From assembly GCF_006716355.1 (NCBI RefSeq), contig NZ_VFOW01000001.1, positions 3,658,001-3,722,000 on the forward strand: a stretch of 64,000 nt of DNA, given 5' to 3'. Below the pieces are notes generated by a model. It had not been told where the DNA came from, searched no databases, and saw only the letters and a list, made by a program, of their open reading frames with translations. How positions within the stretch are numbered: the stretch's first letter is position 1; each line of letters starts with the position of its first letter. Source of the stretch: Stackebrandtia endophytica. Lineage in GTDB: Bacteria > Actinomycetota > Actinomycetes > Mycobacteriales > Micromonosporaceae. Made by a program: the position numbers and the translations under genes. Below are positions 34,074 through 43,102 of this stretch, piece after piece.

Positions 34074-34907
34074 TCAGCGATGCACTCCGGTTCGGTACGG
34101 GCTTGGGCGACGCCGTTGGGGTGGCGGTGCCGGGGTGTGGTCGGCGCGTTGTGCCATGGAGGTGATCCGGGTCTGTTCGGCCAGGAGCTCCTTCTCGGTG
34201 GGGATGATGACGACCATGAACACGAGGATGATCAGGACGATTGCGGTGAGGGTCCCCATCGGAATCACCAGGCTCATGGCGCTGGTGCCGTTGAGCGGGC
34301 CGGACACCCGGTCGCCGACTTCGAGGCCGAACATCGCGGTGTAGTGCATGAGGTTCACGGCCAGCGCCATGACGATCGCCCCGAGCCACATGGCCACGGC
34401 GCGTTGCAGCCGCCAGGCCAACCACAGCGCGGCTGTGGCGGCGACGATGGCGATCACGACGGCCGCCAGGACGTACTCGGTCCGGTGCGACAGTTGGATA
34501 TCGGAGCGGATCGCCGCCATTCCCATGTAGTGCATCGCGGCGATTCCGAGGCCGGTGACGATCCCGGCGCCGGCGAGCTTCCCCCGGGTGTAGCGACCCA
34601 GGCCGATCACGAACAACCCGCATGCGACGACCGCCACGGCGATGAGCGCGCTGAGCAGTGTCGTCCACGGGTCGTAGAGGATCACCGCGCCGCGCACCGC
34701 GAAGTCGAGCATCGCGACGAAGTGCATGACCCACACGCCGGTGCCGCCGATGGCGAACGCCGCACCGATGAGCCACGGCACGCGCCGCCATCGGGTCTCC
34801 TGGCGCCGGGCGTGCCGGGCTAGCAACAGGCCCAGGGCGGATCCGGTCATGGAGATCGCGAATGCGATGGGCAGGGTCAATTGGCCGTGGTTGAGGTGTT
34901 CGATCAT
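34074..34907 (-). CDS. Stand-alone MHYT-domain membrane sensor
   Basis: A 277-residue protein with seven hydrophobic helices and the MHYT signature repeated three times (MHFVAML, MHYMGMA, MHYTAMF), each at the outer end of a helix; these His/Met sets are proposed to bind copper or sense O2, CO or NO. Most MHYT proteins continue into GGDEF/EAL or kinase domains; this one ends in a short Arg/Pro-rich tail (PPPQRRRPSPYRTGVHR), so no output domain is present. Start at MIEHLNHGQLTLPIAF. It lies convergent to the ABC1 gene, 12 bases stop to stop. Confidence 0.85.
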   Translation of the reverse strand: MIEHLNHGQLTLPIAFAISMTGSALGLLLARHARRQETRWRRVPWLIGAAFAIGGTGVWVMHFVAMLDFAVRGAVILYDPWTTLLSALIAVAVVACGLFVIGLGRYTRGKLAGAGIVTGLGIAAMHYMGMAAIRSDIQLSHRTEYVLAAVVIAIVAATAALWLAWRLQRAVAMWLGAIVMALAVNLMHYTAMFGLEVGDRVSGPLNGTSAMSLVIPMGTLTAIVLIILVFMVVIIPTEKELLAEQTRITSMAQRADHTPAPPPQRRRPSPYRTGVHR

Positions 34908-35552
34908 CGGGAGATCCCAGGGCAGGAGGGCACGATCACGCCGGAATCGTAGCCATGGAATCAACCGGCGGAATTGGCGCGAATTGTCCTGGATTAGATC
35001 CTTATCAAGGCAACCGTAGGCCATTGAATGCCTTCGAAATCCAACGAACGACCATGGTCGAGGTGGCTTTACGGTTCTCGAAACCAGACCGTTATGACGG
35101 ATGATTCACTCGACATGATGATGATCGGCGTCACCGGATCGCCGGAAGCGGTCATTCTTTTGAGTGGTCATTCAAATGATCAATAGACGGTGACGTGTCG
35201 GGAATGTCGTCGGCAAGCCGTCTTCGGTCGGCGGTGCGGCGGCAGTGGGGCCGTCGCACCGCGAGGTTGGGGCAGACACACTGGTTGGAAGGTTGCCGGG
35301 CTGCGGCGTCGAGTCGGGCCCCTTGGCGTCGACGGGCCACCGGTGACGGATTCTTTCCGATTCCGCACTTTCTCCGTCTAGAGTGGTCGGTTGTTTATGG
35401 CGGTTCGGTCGTGGTGAAACGAGCCGATCTCGGGTGGCGTATTCGGTGGTCGAGGCTCAATTCGTTCAATCGTCTGAATCAATGGTGGAAAGATCGTTTG
35501 AATGCCTCGCCGGGCTTCGGCGTCGTGATGTAGACCGCTCGTGGGCAATCCG
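34908..35552. other. Intergenic stretch, less GC-rich, no recognised gene
   Basis: About 645 bases with lower GC than the surroundings, notably 34960-35200 and 35380-35550. A plus-strand frame (35195-35533) encodes 112 residues with an Arg/Trp-rich end (NSFNRLNQWWKDRLNASPGFG), but it has no homologous motif and no Shine-Dalgarno. It could be a gene remnant. Nothing else stands out. Confidence 0.4.
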
Positions 35553-36158
35553 TCATCGCGTCCTCAATAGACCAACCTGACGAAACATTCGGCGAAGGTA
35601 GTCGAGTACCTCATCTTCATCGGCCGGGTTGGGCCGCAACAGGAGCAGATTGAGGATCGCGCCGGTCATCATGTCGGCCAACATGTCGGGATCGGCGTCG
35701 CCAGGCAGGACTCCCGCCGCCATTGCCGAACGCAACAGCGCGGTCGAGCGCTGTTTACGCGGCAGCACATGGTGATCCCAATAGGCGCGCAACAGCTCCG
35801 GATGGTCGGGACCGGCTCCGACCAGCCGTGCGGTGAGGTCGCGGAACCGTGGCTCGGTCAACAGCCGTGCCCACTGTGGCAGCAGCTCCTCGATACTGGC
35901 AGGCAGTTCGCCCGGCGACCGGTGGGTGCTCTCGACGTCGGGTATCTCCTCCCGGAGGCTCTCGACGGCGCGGGCCAGCAGCTCGTGTTTGGACTTCCAC
36001 CGGCGATAGACCGTCACCTTCGCGACCTTGGCGCGTTGCGCGATCTGTTCGATGCCGGCACCGCCGACGCCGCGTTCGATCAGCAGTTCGGCGGCGGCGG
36101 CGATGATGGCCTCATCGGCGGCGGGGTCGCGAGGTCGACCTGGCGAGCGCGTGGTCAC
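35553..36158 (-). CDS. TetR family regulator of the adjacent monooxygenase
   Basis: A 201-residue repressor with an N-terminal helix-turn-helix (ADEAIIAAAAELLIERGVGGAGIEQIAQRAKVAKVTVYRRWKSKHELLARAVE) and a C-terminal ligand domain of the TetR_C_11/AcrR type (PRFRDLTARLVGAGPDHPELLRAYWDHHVLPRK). GTG start with GGAGA upstream. It is encoded 43 bases downstream of the FAD monooxygenase on the same strand, so the two form an operon that the protein probably autoregulates through the palindrome near 37762. Confidence 0.88.
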   Translation of the reverse strand: MTTRSPGRPRDPAADEAIIAAAAELLIERGVGGAGIEQIAQRAKVAKVTVYRRWKSKHELLARAVESLREEIPDVESTHRSPGELPASIEELLPQWARLLTEPRFRDLTARLVGAGPDHPELLRAYWDHHVLPRKQRSTALLRSAMAAGVLPGDADPDMLADMMTGAILNLLLLRPNPADEDEVLDYLRRMFRQVGLLRTR

Positions 36159-36201
36159 GATGTCTCCATTCAGATCGAGGGCTCCCCATCCAACACCACG
36201 G

Positions 36202-37731
36202 TCATGGCCGATTGGTACCCGATTGCCCGACATCCATCGCGCGGGTGATCCACTGCGCCAATCGATCCGGTGATCCGCCACGCCACCCCAGATGCGCGTC
36301 GGGACGGATCAACATGGCCTGGCCCGATTCGGTGGGGCGCAGCGCGGTCACGTCCGGCAATAGTCGCCGGGCCACCGGAAGGAGTTCGGTCACCGTGTCC
36401 TCGTCGGCCAACAGCACCCACGAGTCCCCCAATCGATCGTGCAACCGGGTTGGTTTCCCGTCCGTGTCGAGGCAGTCCTGGTCGGGAACCCGGTCGCCGG
36501 GTTTCGGTTTGCCGCCGAAGCGATGGTCGCCCAGCCGGTGCCCCAGCGGTCCGTCTCGATAGCTGGTCCACAGCTGGGAGGCGACCTTGGTCGCCTGGCG
36601 CTGCACCGCCGGAAGATCCATCATCGGAACGATCACCCGGTCGCGCAGCAGGCGGCCGAACGCGGACTCGCCCACGAGCAGCTTGGTGTTGTTGGTGGTG
36701 CGTTTGAGGACCTCCGTCGCCAGTGGACGCCGCTCGGCGGTATAGGTGTCCAGAAGGGAGATTTCGGCGTGGCCCGCGAGCACGTGAGCGAGCTTCCACG
36801 CCAGATTCTCGCCGTCGCCGACACCGGTGTTCATCCCCTGACCGCCCATCGGACTGTGGATGTGGGCGGCGTCGCCGGCCAACAGCACCCGTCCGCTGCG
36901 GTAGTCGTCGGCGAGACGCCGATGAATCTGGAACACCGAGGTCCATATCGGATCCCGCAGTGTCACGCCGGACTTTCCCGCTCGCACCGCCAGCATGGTC
37001 TCGAAATGGTCGATGATCTGTTCGGCGGTGAGGTGTCCCTCGGTGGCGGGAACATCGCCCATCAATCGCCACAGGTCGTCGCCGCCGGGCATCGGCATGG
37101 CCAACAGGATGCCGTCGTGGTGGAACCAGCCCGCCGAGTTCGCGCGGCTCTGATCCCAGTCGACGTGGACGTCGGCCAACAGGAAACGCTCGACGACCGA
37201 GGTTCCGGGGAAGTCGATCCCCGTCAAGTCGCGAACCGAACTGCGCGCCCCGTCGGCGCCGACCACATAGGAGAACTCCCCGGTGGTCCCGTCGCCGAAG
37301 GACGCGGTGACCGCGGTGTCGGTGGGGTCGAGGCCGACGACAGCGCGGTTCCACTCGATCGTGCCGCCCAGTGCCGCGAAGCGGTCCCGCAGGTTCTGCT
37401 CGATCTGGGCCTGTGACACGAACAGTGCCTGGACCGATTGCCCCTCGATGGGGGTGAACCGCATGGTCGAGATCGGACGGTCCATGACGTACATGGTGAT
37501 GCCCCGCGGTTCCAGGGACTGCTGTGGCAGGTCGCCCAGGGCACCGATGCGGCGCAGCACCTCAGCGCCGCGCGCGTGCAGGATGTTGGCTCGGGAGGTG
37601 GTGGCCGGGCCGGTAGCGGCGTCGACGACGCGCACGGGTACGCCCCAGCCGGCCAGGCTGATGGCGGTGACCAGACCGGTGGGCCCGGCACCGACGACGA
37701 GTACGGGGGAGGAGTCGATGTTGTGGGGCAT
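36202..37731 (-). CDS. FAD-dependent aromatic-type monooxygenase (rifampicin monooxygenase-like)
   Basis: A 509-residue class A flavoprotein hydroxylase. FAD motifs: GAGPTGLVTAISLAGWGV at residues about 14-31, VVGADGARSSVRDLTG (the DG motif) and RVLLAGDAAHIHSPMGGQGMNTGVGDGENLAWKLA (GD motif). A C-terminal thioredoxin-like domain follows (about 390-500), as in phenol hydroxylase, PgaE and the Rox enzymes. Such enzymes hydroxylate polyketides or aromatic compounds, and some inactivate rifamycins. With a TetR gene in the same operon and no pathway genes nearby, a detoxification role is more likely than biosynthesis (inference). Confidence 0.87.
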   Translation of the reverse strand: MPHNIDSSPVLVVGAGPTGLVTAISLAGWGVPVRVVDAATGPATTSRANILHARGAEVLRRIGALGDLPQQSLEPRGITMYVMDRPISTMRFTPIEGQSVQALFVSQAQIEQNLRDRFAALGGTIEWNRAVVGLDPTDTAVTASFGDGTTGEFSYVVGADGARSSVRDLTGIDFPGTSVVERFLLADVHVDWDQSRANSAGWFHHDGILLAMPMPGGDDLWRLMGDVPATEGHLTAEQIIDHFETMLAVRAGKSGVTLRDPIWTSVFQIHRRLADDYRSGRVLLAGDAAHIHSPMGGQGMNTGVGDGENLAWKLAHVLAGHAEISLLDTYTAERRPLATEVLKRTTNNTKLLVGESAFGRLLRDRVIVPMMDLPAVQRQATKVASQLWTSYRDGPLGHRLGDHRFGGKPKPGDRVPDQDCLDTDGKPTRLHDRLGDSWVLLADEDTVTELLPVARRLLPDVTALRPTESGQAMLIRPDAHLGWRGGSPDRLAQWITRAMDVGQSGTNRP

Positions 37732-38055
37732 TGTCAGCGCCTCTCACTAAATACAATACGCAAACGACTGCGTTTACAAATATAGCGCAGGACCCCCGTA
37801 CCCATCCACCGGACGGCGAATCGTGGCACGGGAACATCTCCGGGCACCCCCGGTTATGGGAGCTGGTCTTGCGTTGCAAGTCGGCCTGATGGCGTTGGCC
37901 GAGGAGGGCTGGGCCAGGCATCGGGTGGGCATCGTGGCGACTGGGCGCCCGATCGGCCACGGCCGGACTGATGCGGGAGCTTCGGCCACCGTGTCAAGAG
38001 GCCGCTAGCTGTCTACCCGGATCAGATTCGCTGTCCCACAACGATCGTGGGAGGT
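37732..38055. other. Intergenic stretch between monooxygenase promoter and holB end
   Basis: About 320 bases. Near the monooxygenase it holds a promoter/operator (37755-37788). Near holB there is a small hairpin CCCAC/GTGGG (38035-38051) and GCTGTCCC/GGGACAGC (38030-38077), possible terminator elements. No gene recognised. Confidence 0.5.
37755..37788 (-). promoter_or_regulatory. Promoter with TetR-type palindrome upstream of the monooxygenase
   Basis: On the minus strand TTTGTA and TATTGT are separated by 16 bases, a plausible -35/-10 pair. Between them lies the palindrome AAACG-ACTG-CGTTT (37762-37775). GAGAGG precedes the ATG at 37731. The location suits repression by the TetR protein of the same operon. 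Confidence 0.5.
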
Positions 38056-39225
38056 CTACCCCTGCCACAGGGACAGCATCATGGCCTCTACCGCTATTCG
38101 GGGGCGGACGTTGGTGTCTATGGCCTCTCGGCATCGGAGGACGGCGTCTATGCGGCGCAGGATGGACTCCGGGGTCCAGTTCTGGGCTGCCGCCGTGGCG
38201 GTCTCGGCCATGTCCAGGTGGATCGCCGACACCGGGGCACCCAGGCGCAGCATCAGGACGTCCCGGTAGAACGCCGCCAGATCGATCAGTGCGAGGTCCA
38301 AAGTGTCGCGTTGGGTTCGGGTGAGGCGGCTCTTCTGGCGCCGCTCCAGGTCCTTGAGCTGTCCGGCGCTGCCGCGGGCCGCCTTGCTGGCGCCCTTTCC
38401 GGTGCCGCCCTTACCCAAGGCGGTCTCCAGGTCCGCCTTCTCCTTCTCGGCGAGGCCGGCGGTCGCGTCGACGGCTTCGGACTCGGCCGCCGAGATCAAC
38501 GCGTCGGCGGCGGCGAAGCAGGCGGACACACTGGTCAGTTGTCGTGGCACCGCGAGGATCGCGTCGCGGCGGTCGCGTGCCTGCGGGTCGGTCGCCAGTC
38601 GGCGGGCGCGTCCGATGTGGCCCTGCGATGCCGCCGCAGCCAGCCTCGCCAGTCCCGGGTCTACCCAGTCCTTCTCAGTCAGCAGCGTGGTCACCGCGTC
38701 CACTGAGGGCTGTCGAAGGGCGAGGTGGCGGCACCGGGACTTGATGGTCACCGAGATCTCGGCCGGGTTGGCCGACGGCGCGCACAACAGGAACACGGTG
38801 CGTTCCGGTGGCTCCTCGATGGACTTCAGTAGGGCGTTGCCGGCGGCCTCGGTCAACCGGTCGGCGTCTTCGACGATGAGGATCTGCCACTTGCCGGTGC
38901 TGGGTGCCCGGCCGGCGGCCAGCACCAGGCCGCGCATGGTGGCCACTCCGATGCTGAGTCCGTCGGGCACCACGTGGGTGACGTCGCCGTGGCTTCCCGA
39001 CATGGTGGTGCGACAGGCGGCGCACTCACCGCAGCCACCCTGGTCGCATTGCAACGCGGCCGCGAATGCTCGGGCGGCGACCGATCGGCCGGACCCGGGC
39101 GGGCCGGTGAACAGCCAGGCGTGGGTCATCCCGCTGCCACCGGAAGCGGCCGCGGAGACGGCGTCGGCCAACACCGAGACGGTGGCCTCCTGGCCGATGA
39201 GTCGATCGAAGACCGCACCCGTCAT
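38056..39225 (-). CDS. holB: DNA polymerase III subunit delta'
   Basis: A 389-residue clamp-loader AAA+ subunit. N-terminal TGPPGSGRSVAARAFAAALQC, then a zinc finger CDQGGCGECAACRT, the Walker B-like IVEDADRLTEAAGNALLKSIEEPP and sensor region FLLCAPSANPAEISVTIKSRCRHL. As usual for delta', the P-loop is altered (GSGRS, lacking the Lys), so it does not hydrolyse ATP. The middle has an Ala/Glu/Lys-rich insert (about 225-285) common in actinomycetes. The start overlaps the tmk fusion stop by 4 bases, the conserved tmk-holB pairing. Confidence 0.92.
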   Translation of the reverse strand: MTGAVFDRLIGQEATVSVLADAVSAAASGGSGMTHAWLFTGPPGSGRSVAARAFAAALQCDQGGCGECAACRTTMSGSHGDVTHVVPDGLSIGVATMRGLVLAAGRAPSTGKWQILIVEDADRLTEAAGNALLKSIEEPPERTVFLLCAPSANPAEISVTIKSRCRHLALRQPSVDAVTTLLTEKDWVDPGLARLAAAASQGHIGRARRLATDPQARDRRDAILAVPRQLTSVSACFAAADALISAAESEAVDATAGLAEKEKADLETALGKGGTGKGASKAARGSAGQLKDLERRQKSRLTRTQRDTLDLALIDLAAFYRDVLMLRLGAPVSAIHLDMAETATAAAQNWTPESILRRIDAVLRCREAIDTNVRPRIAVEAMMLSLWQG

Positions 39226-41510
39226 GGGGTTGCCCTGCCCGTCTTGTACTGCACCGTAGGCGATTTCATCGGTTTGGTCTCATCGACCTCGGTGGGAAGT
39301 TTCGCGGTGGTGTCGGGGTCCGAGGAGTCCTCGGTCGGCGCCGAGGGGGCTGTCAGCTGAACGGTGACGTCGGCTTCCTCGGTGGTGGAGACATCCGGAT
39401 CGCCGGGAGTCTCTTCAGCCGATGGTGCGTCGTGGTCGGCCTCGCCGTATCTCGGCCAGCTCGTGCTGTCCTGGGAGGCCTCCGGCGCCGGCAACTGCTG
39501 TGCCACGTGCTCGGCGATGGTCTTGGCGATCTCGTCACGGTCGAGTGTGGCGTCCACGACCAGGTAGCGGGTCGGGTCGGATGCGGCGAGGTCACGGAAT
39601 TTGAACCGCACCTTCTCGTGGAACTCGACGGATTCCTGTTCCAGCCGGTCGGCCTTCCCGCCGGCGGTGGCGCGGGCCAACCCGTCGGAGGGGTCGATGT
39701 CCAACAACACCACCAGATCCGGTTTGAGACCGTCGGTGGCCCAATTGGACAGCCAGGCGATCTCATCGGATGGCAGTTCCCGGCCACTGCCCTGATAGGC
39801 CAGTGACGAGTCGACGTAGCGGTCGGAGATGACGACCTCTCCGCGATCCAGAGCCGGGCGCAGCACCTTGTCGACGTGTTGGGCACGGTCGGCGGCGTAC
39901 AGGAGGGCCTCGGCGCGGACACCGGGGGAGGTGCTGGACTTCGGATCCAATATCAGTGCCCGGATGCGGTTGCCCAGTTCGGTGGCACCGGGTTCTCGGG
40001 TGAGGACCACCTCGTGGCCGCGCACCCGCAGCCAGGCGGCCAGTTTCACCGACTGGGTGGACTTGCCGGAGCCTTCGCCACCCTCGAACACCACGAAGTA
40101 GCCGTCGGCGGTCTTGCCCGGCATGATGGGGCGGCCCCGCATCGAACCCCACAGATCGGCGAACACCGGGACACCGGGTTTGTCGTCCATCTGGCGGAAT
40201 GCCGCGATACCGGCGATGACGCTCAACACCGCCGCCGCCAGCAACAGCAGCCGACTGAACGACAGTTCGAGGCTGATGAACCCCAGGTCGAGGCGGCGGG
40301 CGTTTCCGAAACCGGCGACGACGCCGGCGCCGGCGACGCTGGCCATCAGGACGACCCGTGCACCGGTGTTGATGAACGCGAAGATGCGGCCGCGAACGGT
40401 GTCGTCGACCTCCCTGCCCAGCAGGGTGATTCCGGCGAGGAAGGCCATGCCCGCGCCCGCGCCGACGATCAGGGTTCCCACGACCGCGATCCACAGTTGT
40501 GGAGCACTGGCGTTGAGCAGGAGACCGATTCCGGCCAGGACGATGCTCATGCCGAACCAGCGGCGTCGGGACAGTTCCCGCACCACGGCCGGTCCGACGA
40601 GCAGTCCTATGCCCAGACCGATGAAGATGGTCGCGAACAGGACGGTGAACGTGGCGTCACCGCCGCCGAGGGAACTGGCGTAGAACGGGCCGGTGCCGAT
40701 CACGACCCCGGCGCCGGCGAAGGCGCCCATGATTCCCAGCACGAGCCCTCGGATCGTGTGGTTTCGGCTGACGTATCGCCAGCCGTCGGCGAATTCGCGC
40801 AGCATGCTGGGATGACTGCCCTTGGGGGCCGAGACGTCGGCGCCGCGTCTGACACTGATCTCCGGGATCAGGAAGAACACGGTGGCTGAGGCGGTCAACC
40901 AGGCGAGGGCGTTGATGTAGAGGCCGATGGCCGAGGGTTGTGCCCAGTCCCCGAATCCGTCGAGCCAGTCGGAGACGGCCACCGACTGGAGGGTCGACAT
41001 GATTCCGGAGGCCACGACCGGGGCGATGCCGTAGGTGGTCAGCAGGGACAGCTGGTTGGCCGCCTCCAACCGTGCCTTGGGCAGCAGGTTGGGAACCGCG
41101 GCCTCTTTGGCCGGCATCCACATCATGCTGACGGCTTCGATGAAGAACTGGGCGATGACGATCCAGGTCGCGGCCCGGATGCCGCCGCCGACCCACAGGG
41201 CGACCAGCGGCATCGACAGGTAGAGCGCGAACCGGATGAAGTCGCAGACGGCCATGGTGATGCGCCGGTCGAACCGGTCGGCGAAGACGCCGGCGATGGG
41301 GCCCAGAATCAGTGACGGCAGCAGCCGCATCACGATGACGGAGCTGAAGGCCGCACCCTGTGCGGTGGGGTTGTCGAACTGGGAGGCGGCGAACAGCGTG
41401 GCGGCTAGCAGGCCCAGCCAGTCACCGATGGCCGACAGGCCCAATACCGACCATAGGCGACGGAATGGGCGAATCCGCAGGATCGCCTTCAGGTCCGATA
41501 CGCCCGCCAT
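39222..41510 (-). CDS. tmk: MFS transporter fused to dTMP kinase
   Basis: A 762-residue fusion. Residues 1 to about 430 form a 12-helix MFS transporter (DWLGLLAATLFAA, IAGVFADRFDRR). Residues about 455-665 form thymidylate kinase with P-loop FEGGEGSGKSTQ, TREPGATELGNRIR, and RYVDSSLAYQGSGRELP, which makes dTDP from dTMP. The last 100 residues are acidic, Thr/Glu/Pro-rich and probably disordered. The same fusion type is known from several actinomycete lineages, so it is not an artefact. The MFS substrate is unknown; import of thymidine or another nucleoside is an attractive but unproven idea. It is followed by holB with a 4-base overlap. Confidence 0.92.
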   Translation of the reverse strand: MAGVSDLKAILRIRPFRRLWSVLGLSAIGDWLGLLAATLFAASQFDNPTAQGAAFSSVIVMRLLPSLILGPIAGVFADRFDRRITMAVCDFIRFALYLSMPLVALWVGGGIRAATWIVIAQFFIEAVSMMWMPAKEAAVPNLLPKARLEAANQLSLLTTYGIAPVVASGIMSTLQSVAVSDWLDGFGDWAQPSAIGLYINALAWLTASATVFFLIPEISVRRGADVSAPKGSHPSMLREFADGWRYVSRNHTIRGLVLGIMGAFAGAGVVIGTGPFYASSLGGGDATFTVLFATIFIGLGIGLLVGPAVVRELSRRRWFGMSIVLAGIGLLLNASAPQLWIAVVGTLIVGAGAGMAFLAGITLLGREVDDTVRGRIFAFINTGARVVLMASVAGAGVVAGFGNARRLDLGFISLELSFSRLLLLAAAVLSVIAGIAAFRQMDDKPGVPVFADLWGSMRGRPIMPGKTADGYFVVFEGGEGSGKSTQSVKLAAWLRVRGHEVVLTREPGATELGNRIRALILDPKSSTSPGVRAEALLYAADRAQHVDKVLRPALDRGEVVISDRYVDSSLAYQGSGRELPSDEIAWLSNWATDGLKPDLVVLLDIDPSDGLARATAGGKADRLEQESVEFHEKVRFKFRDLAASDPTRYLVVDATLDRDEIAKTIAEHVAQQLPAPEASQDSTSWPRYGEADHDAPSAEETPGDPDVSTTEEADVTVQLTAPSAPTEDSSDPDTTAKLPTEVDETKPMKSPTVQYKTGRATP

Positions 41511-41726
41511 CGCCCACGCCCGCCTTCTACTTCATTTCACGATCTCACGATCGAACAAGTATCCAATAAACCCAAGACAGAGTATCGACGTCTCGTAGCG
41601 GAACAAGTGTCACCTCAGTCGCACCTCAGGTTCGGTACCGGTGTGCGAGTGCCGTTGAAGGGGCCGTCGAGTCGATGACCGCCAAGGTGGGGCGACCGAC
41701 GGCGGTGGCGAGGACGGTCGGGGAGG

Positions 41727-41754
41727 TTGTATCGGTTGCCACAACGGGTATTCT
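41727..41754 (+). promoter_or_regulatory. Leaderless promoter for the deaminase/aldolase gene
   Basis: TTGTAT (41727-41732), a 16-base spacer, TATTCT (41749-41754), then 6 bases to the ATG at 41761. No Shine-Dalgarno is present, so the transcript should begin at or next to the start codon. Confidence 0.6.
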
Positions 41755-41760
41755 GCAAAC

Positions 41761-42981
41761 ATGAATGGCTCTCACGATAGCCGGGCGTTGCGGGTCCGAT
41801 ACGACACGGCCACCGCCGAACTGTCGCCACCGCTGGCGATCGTGGACCTCGCCGCGTTCGACGCCAACGCCGACGCCATGGCCCGGGCCGCCACCTCGAT
41901 GACCGACGCACCCCTACCGATCCGGGTGGCGTCGAAATCCGTTCGCTGCCGTGAACTCATCCGGCGTGCCCTCGACCATCCCGGATTCGCCGGTGTCCTC
42001 GCGTTCAGCCTCGCCGAGGCCGTCTGGCTGGTCGAAACCGGCCTGACCGACGACGCCGTGGTGGGCTATCCGACCGCCGACGCCGCCGCACTGACGACGT
42101 TGGCCGCCGACGCCGACCTCGCTCGGGCGATCACCCTCATGGTCGACGACGAGGCCCAACTCGACCTGATCGACCGGGTGATCTCACCGGCCGATCGTGC
42201 GCAGCTGCGGTTGTGCATCGACATGGACGCCTCCTGGCGTCCCCTGGGCTCCCCCAGCCACATCGGGGTGCGCCGCTCGCCGGTGCACAAACCCATCGAC
42301 GTGGTCCGGCTCGGCAAGGCCATCGCCGCGCGTCCGGGTTTCCGCCTGGTGGGCGTCATGAGTTATGAGGCACAGATCGCAGGTGTCCAACAGGGACACG
42401 GCCTGGCCGCCACCGCCGTGCGGGCGATGCAGCGACGCTCGTTCGCGGAACTGCGTCGACGCCGGGGACTCGCCATCGCGGGCCTGCGCCGCCTCGTCGA
42501 CCTGGAGTTCGTCAACGCCGGGGGCACCGGCAGCCTGGCCTTGACCGCCGGAGACCCCAGCGTGACCGAACTGACCGCCGGCAGCGGCCTGCTCGCCCCG
42601 ACCCTGTTCGACGGGTATGACGCGTTCACACCGGAACCGGCGGCCGCGTTCGCCCTGTCGGTGGTGCGCCGCCCCACCCGCGACATTGCGACCCTCCACG
42701 GCGGCGGTTGGCCGGCCTCCGGGCCCGGGCAGCCCAGTCGCCTACCCACGCCGTGGCTGCCCGCCGGGTTGAAGCTGACCGGGATCGAGGGGGCCGGTGA
42801 GGTGCAGACCCCGGTGACCGGTCCGTCCGCCGCCGACCTGCGAGTCGGTGACCGGGTGTGGTTCCGGCATGCCAAAGCGGGTGAACTGAGCGAACGAGTC
42901 AATCGACTGCACCTGATCAACGGTTCACGGATTGAGGCCACTGTGCCGACCTATCGCGGGGAAGGCCGGGCTTTTTTGTAG
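41761..42981 (+). CDS. PLP-dependent amino acid deaminase/aldolase (alanine racemase N-terminal fold)
   Basis: A 406-residue fold-type III PLP enzyme. The Schiff-base lysine is in LPIRVASKSVRCRELIRRAL; the PLP-phosphate and C-terminal part resembles D-threonine aldolase/D-serine dehydratase (VNAGGTGSLALTAGDPSVTELTAGSGL). This family is common in actinomycetes as amino acid deaminase/aldolase; activity on D-amino or hydroxy-amino acids is expected, the exact substrate unknown. The start is supported by the leaderless promoter directly upstream. No pathway neighbours: the genes on either side serve replication and translation. Confidence 0.83.
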   Translation: MNGSHDSRALRVRYDTATAELSPPLAIVDLAAFDANADAMARAATSMTDAPLPIRVASKSVRCRELIRRALDHPGFAGVLAFSLAEAVWLVETGLTDDAVVGYPTADAAALTTLAADADLARAITLMVDDEAQLDLIDRVISPADRAQLRLCIDMDASWRPLGSPSHIGVRRSPVHKPIDVVRLGKAIAARPGFRLVGVMSYEAQIAGVQQGHGLAATAVRAMQRRSFAELRRRRGLAIAGLRRLVDLEFVNAGGTGSLALTAGDPSVTELTAGSGLLAPTLFDGYDAFTPEPAAAFALSVVRRPTRDIATLHGGGWPASGPGQPSRLPTPWLPAGLKLTGIEGAGEVQTPVTGPSAADLRVGDRVWFRHAKAGELSERVNRLHLINGSRIEATVPTYRGEGRAFL

Positions 42982-43102
42982 GTTCATCCGCACATCGACC
43001 CGGATATCAGCAGGATGAGAGTGAGGTCCGGTAACCCGGACGAACTCTCGCGACGTGACGGTCGTCGAGAACCGTTATCCGATTCGGGTGGGGTGATGCG
43101 CG

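Noticed and set aside
37990-38060. TPP riboswitch-like string (CTGATCCGGGTA on the minus strand)
   Set aside because: The second conserved half (CTGAGA and the GCGNAGGGA end) is missing and no thiamine gene follows.
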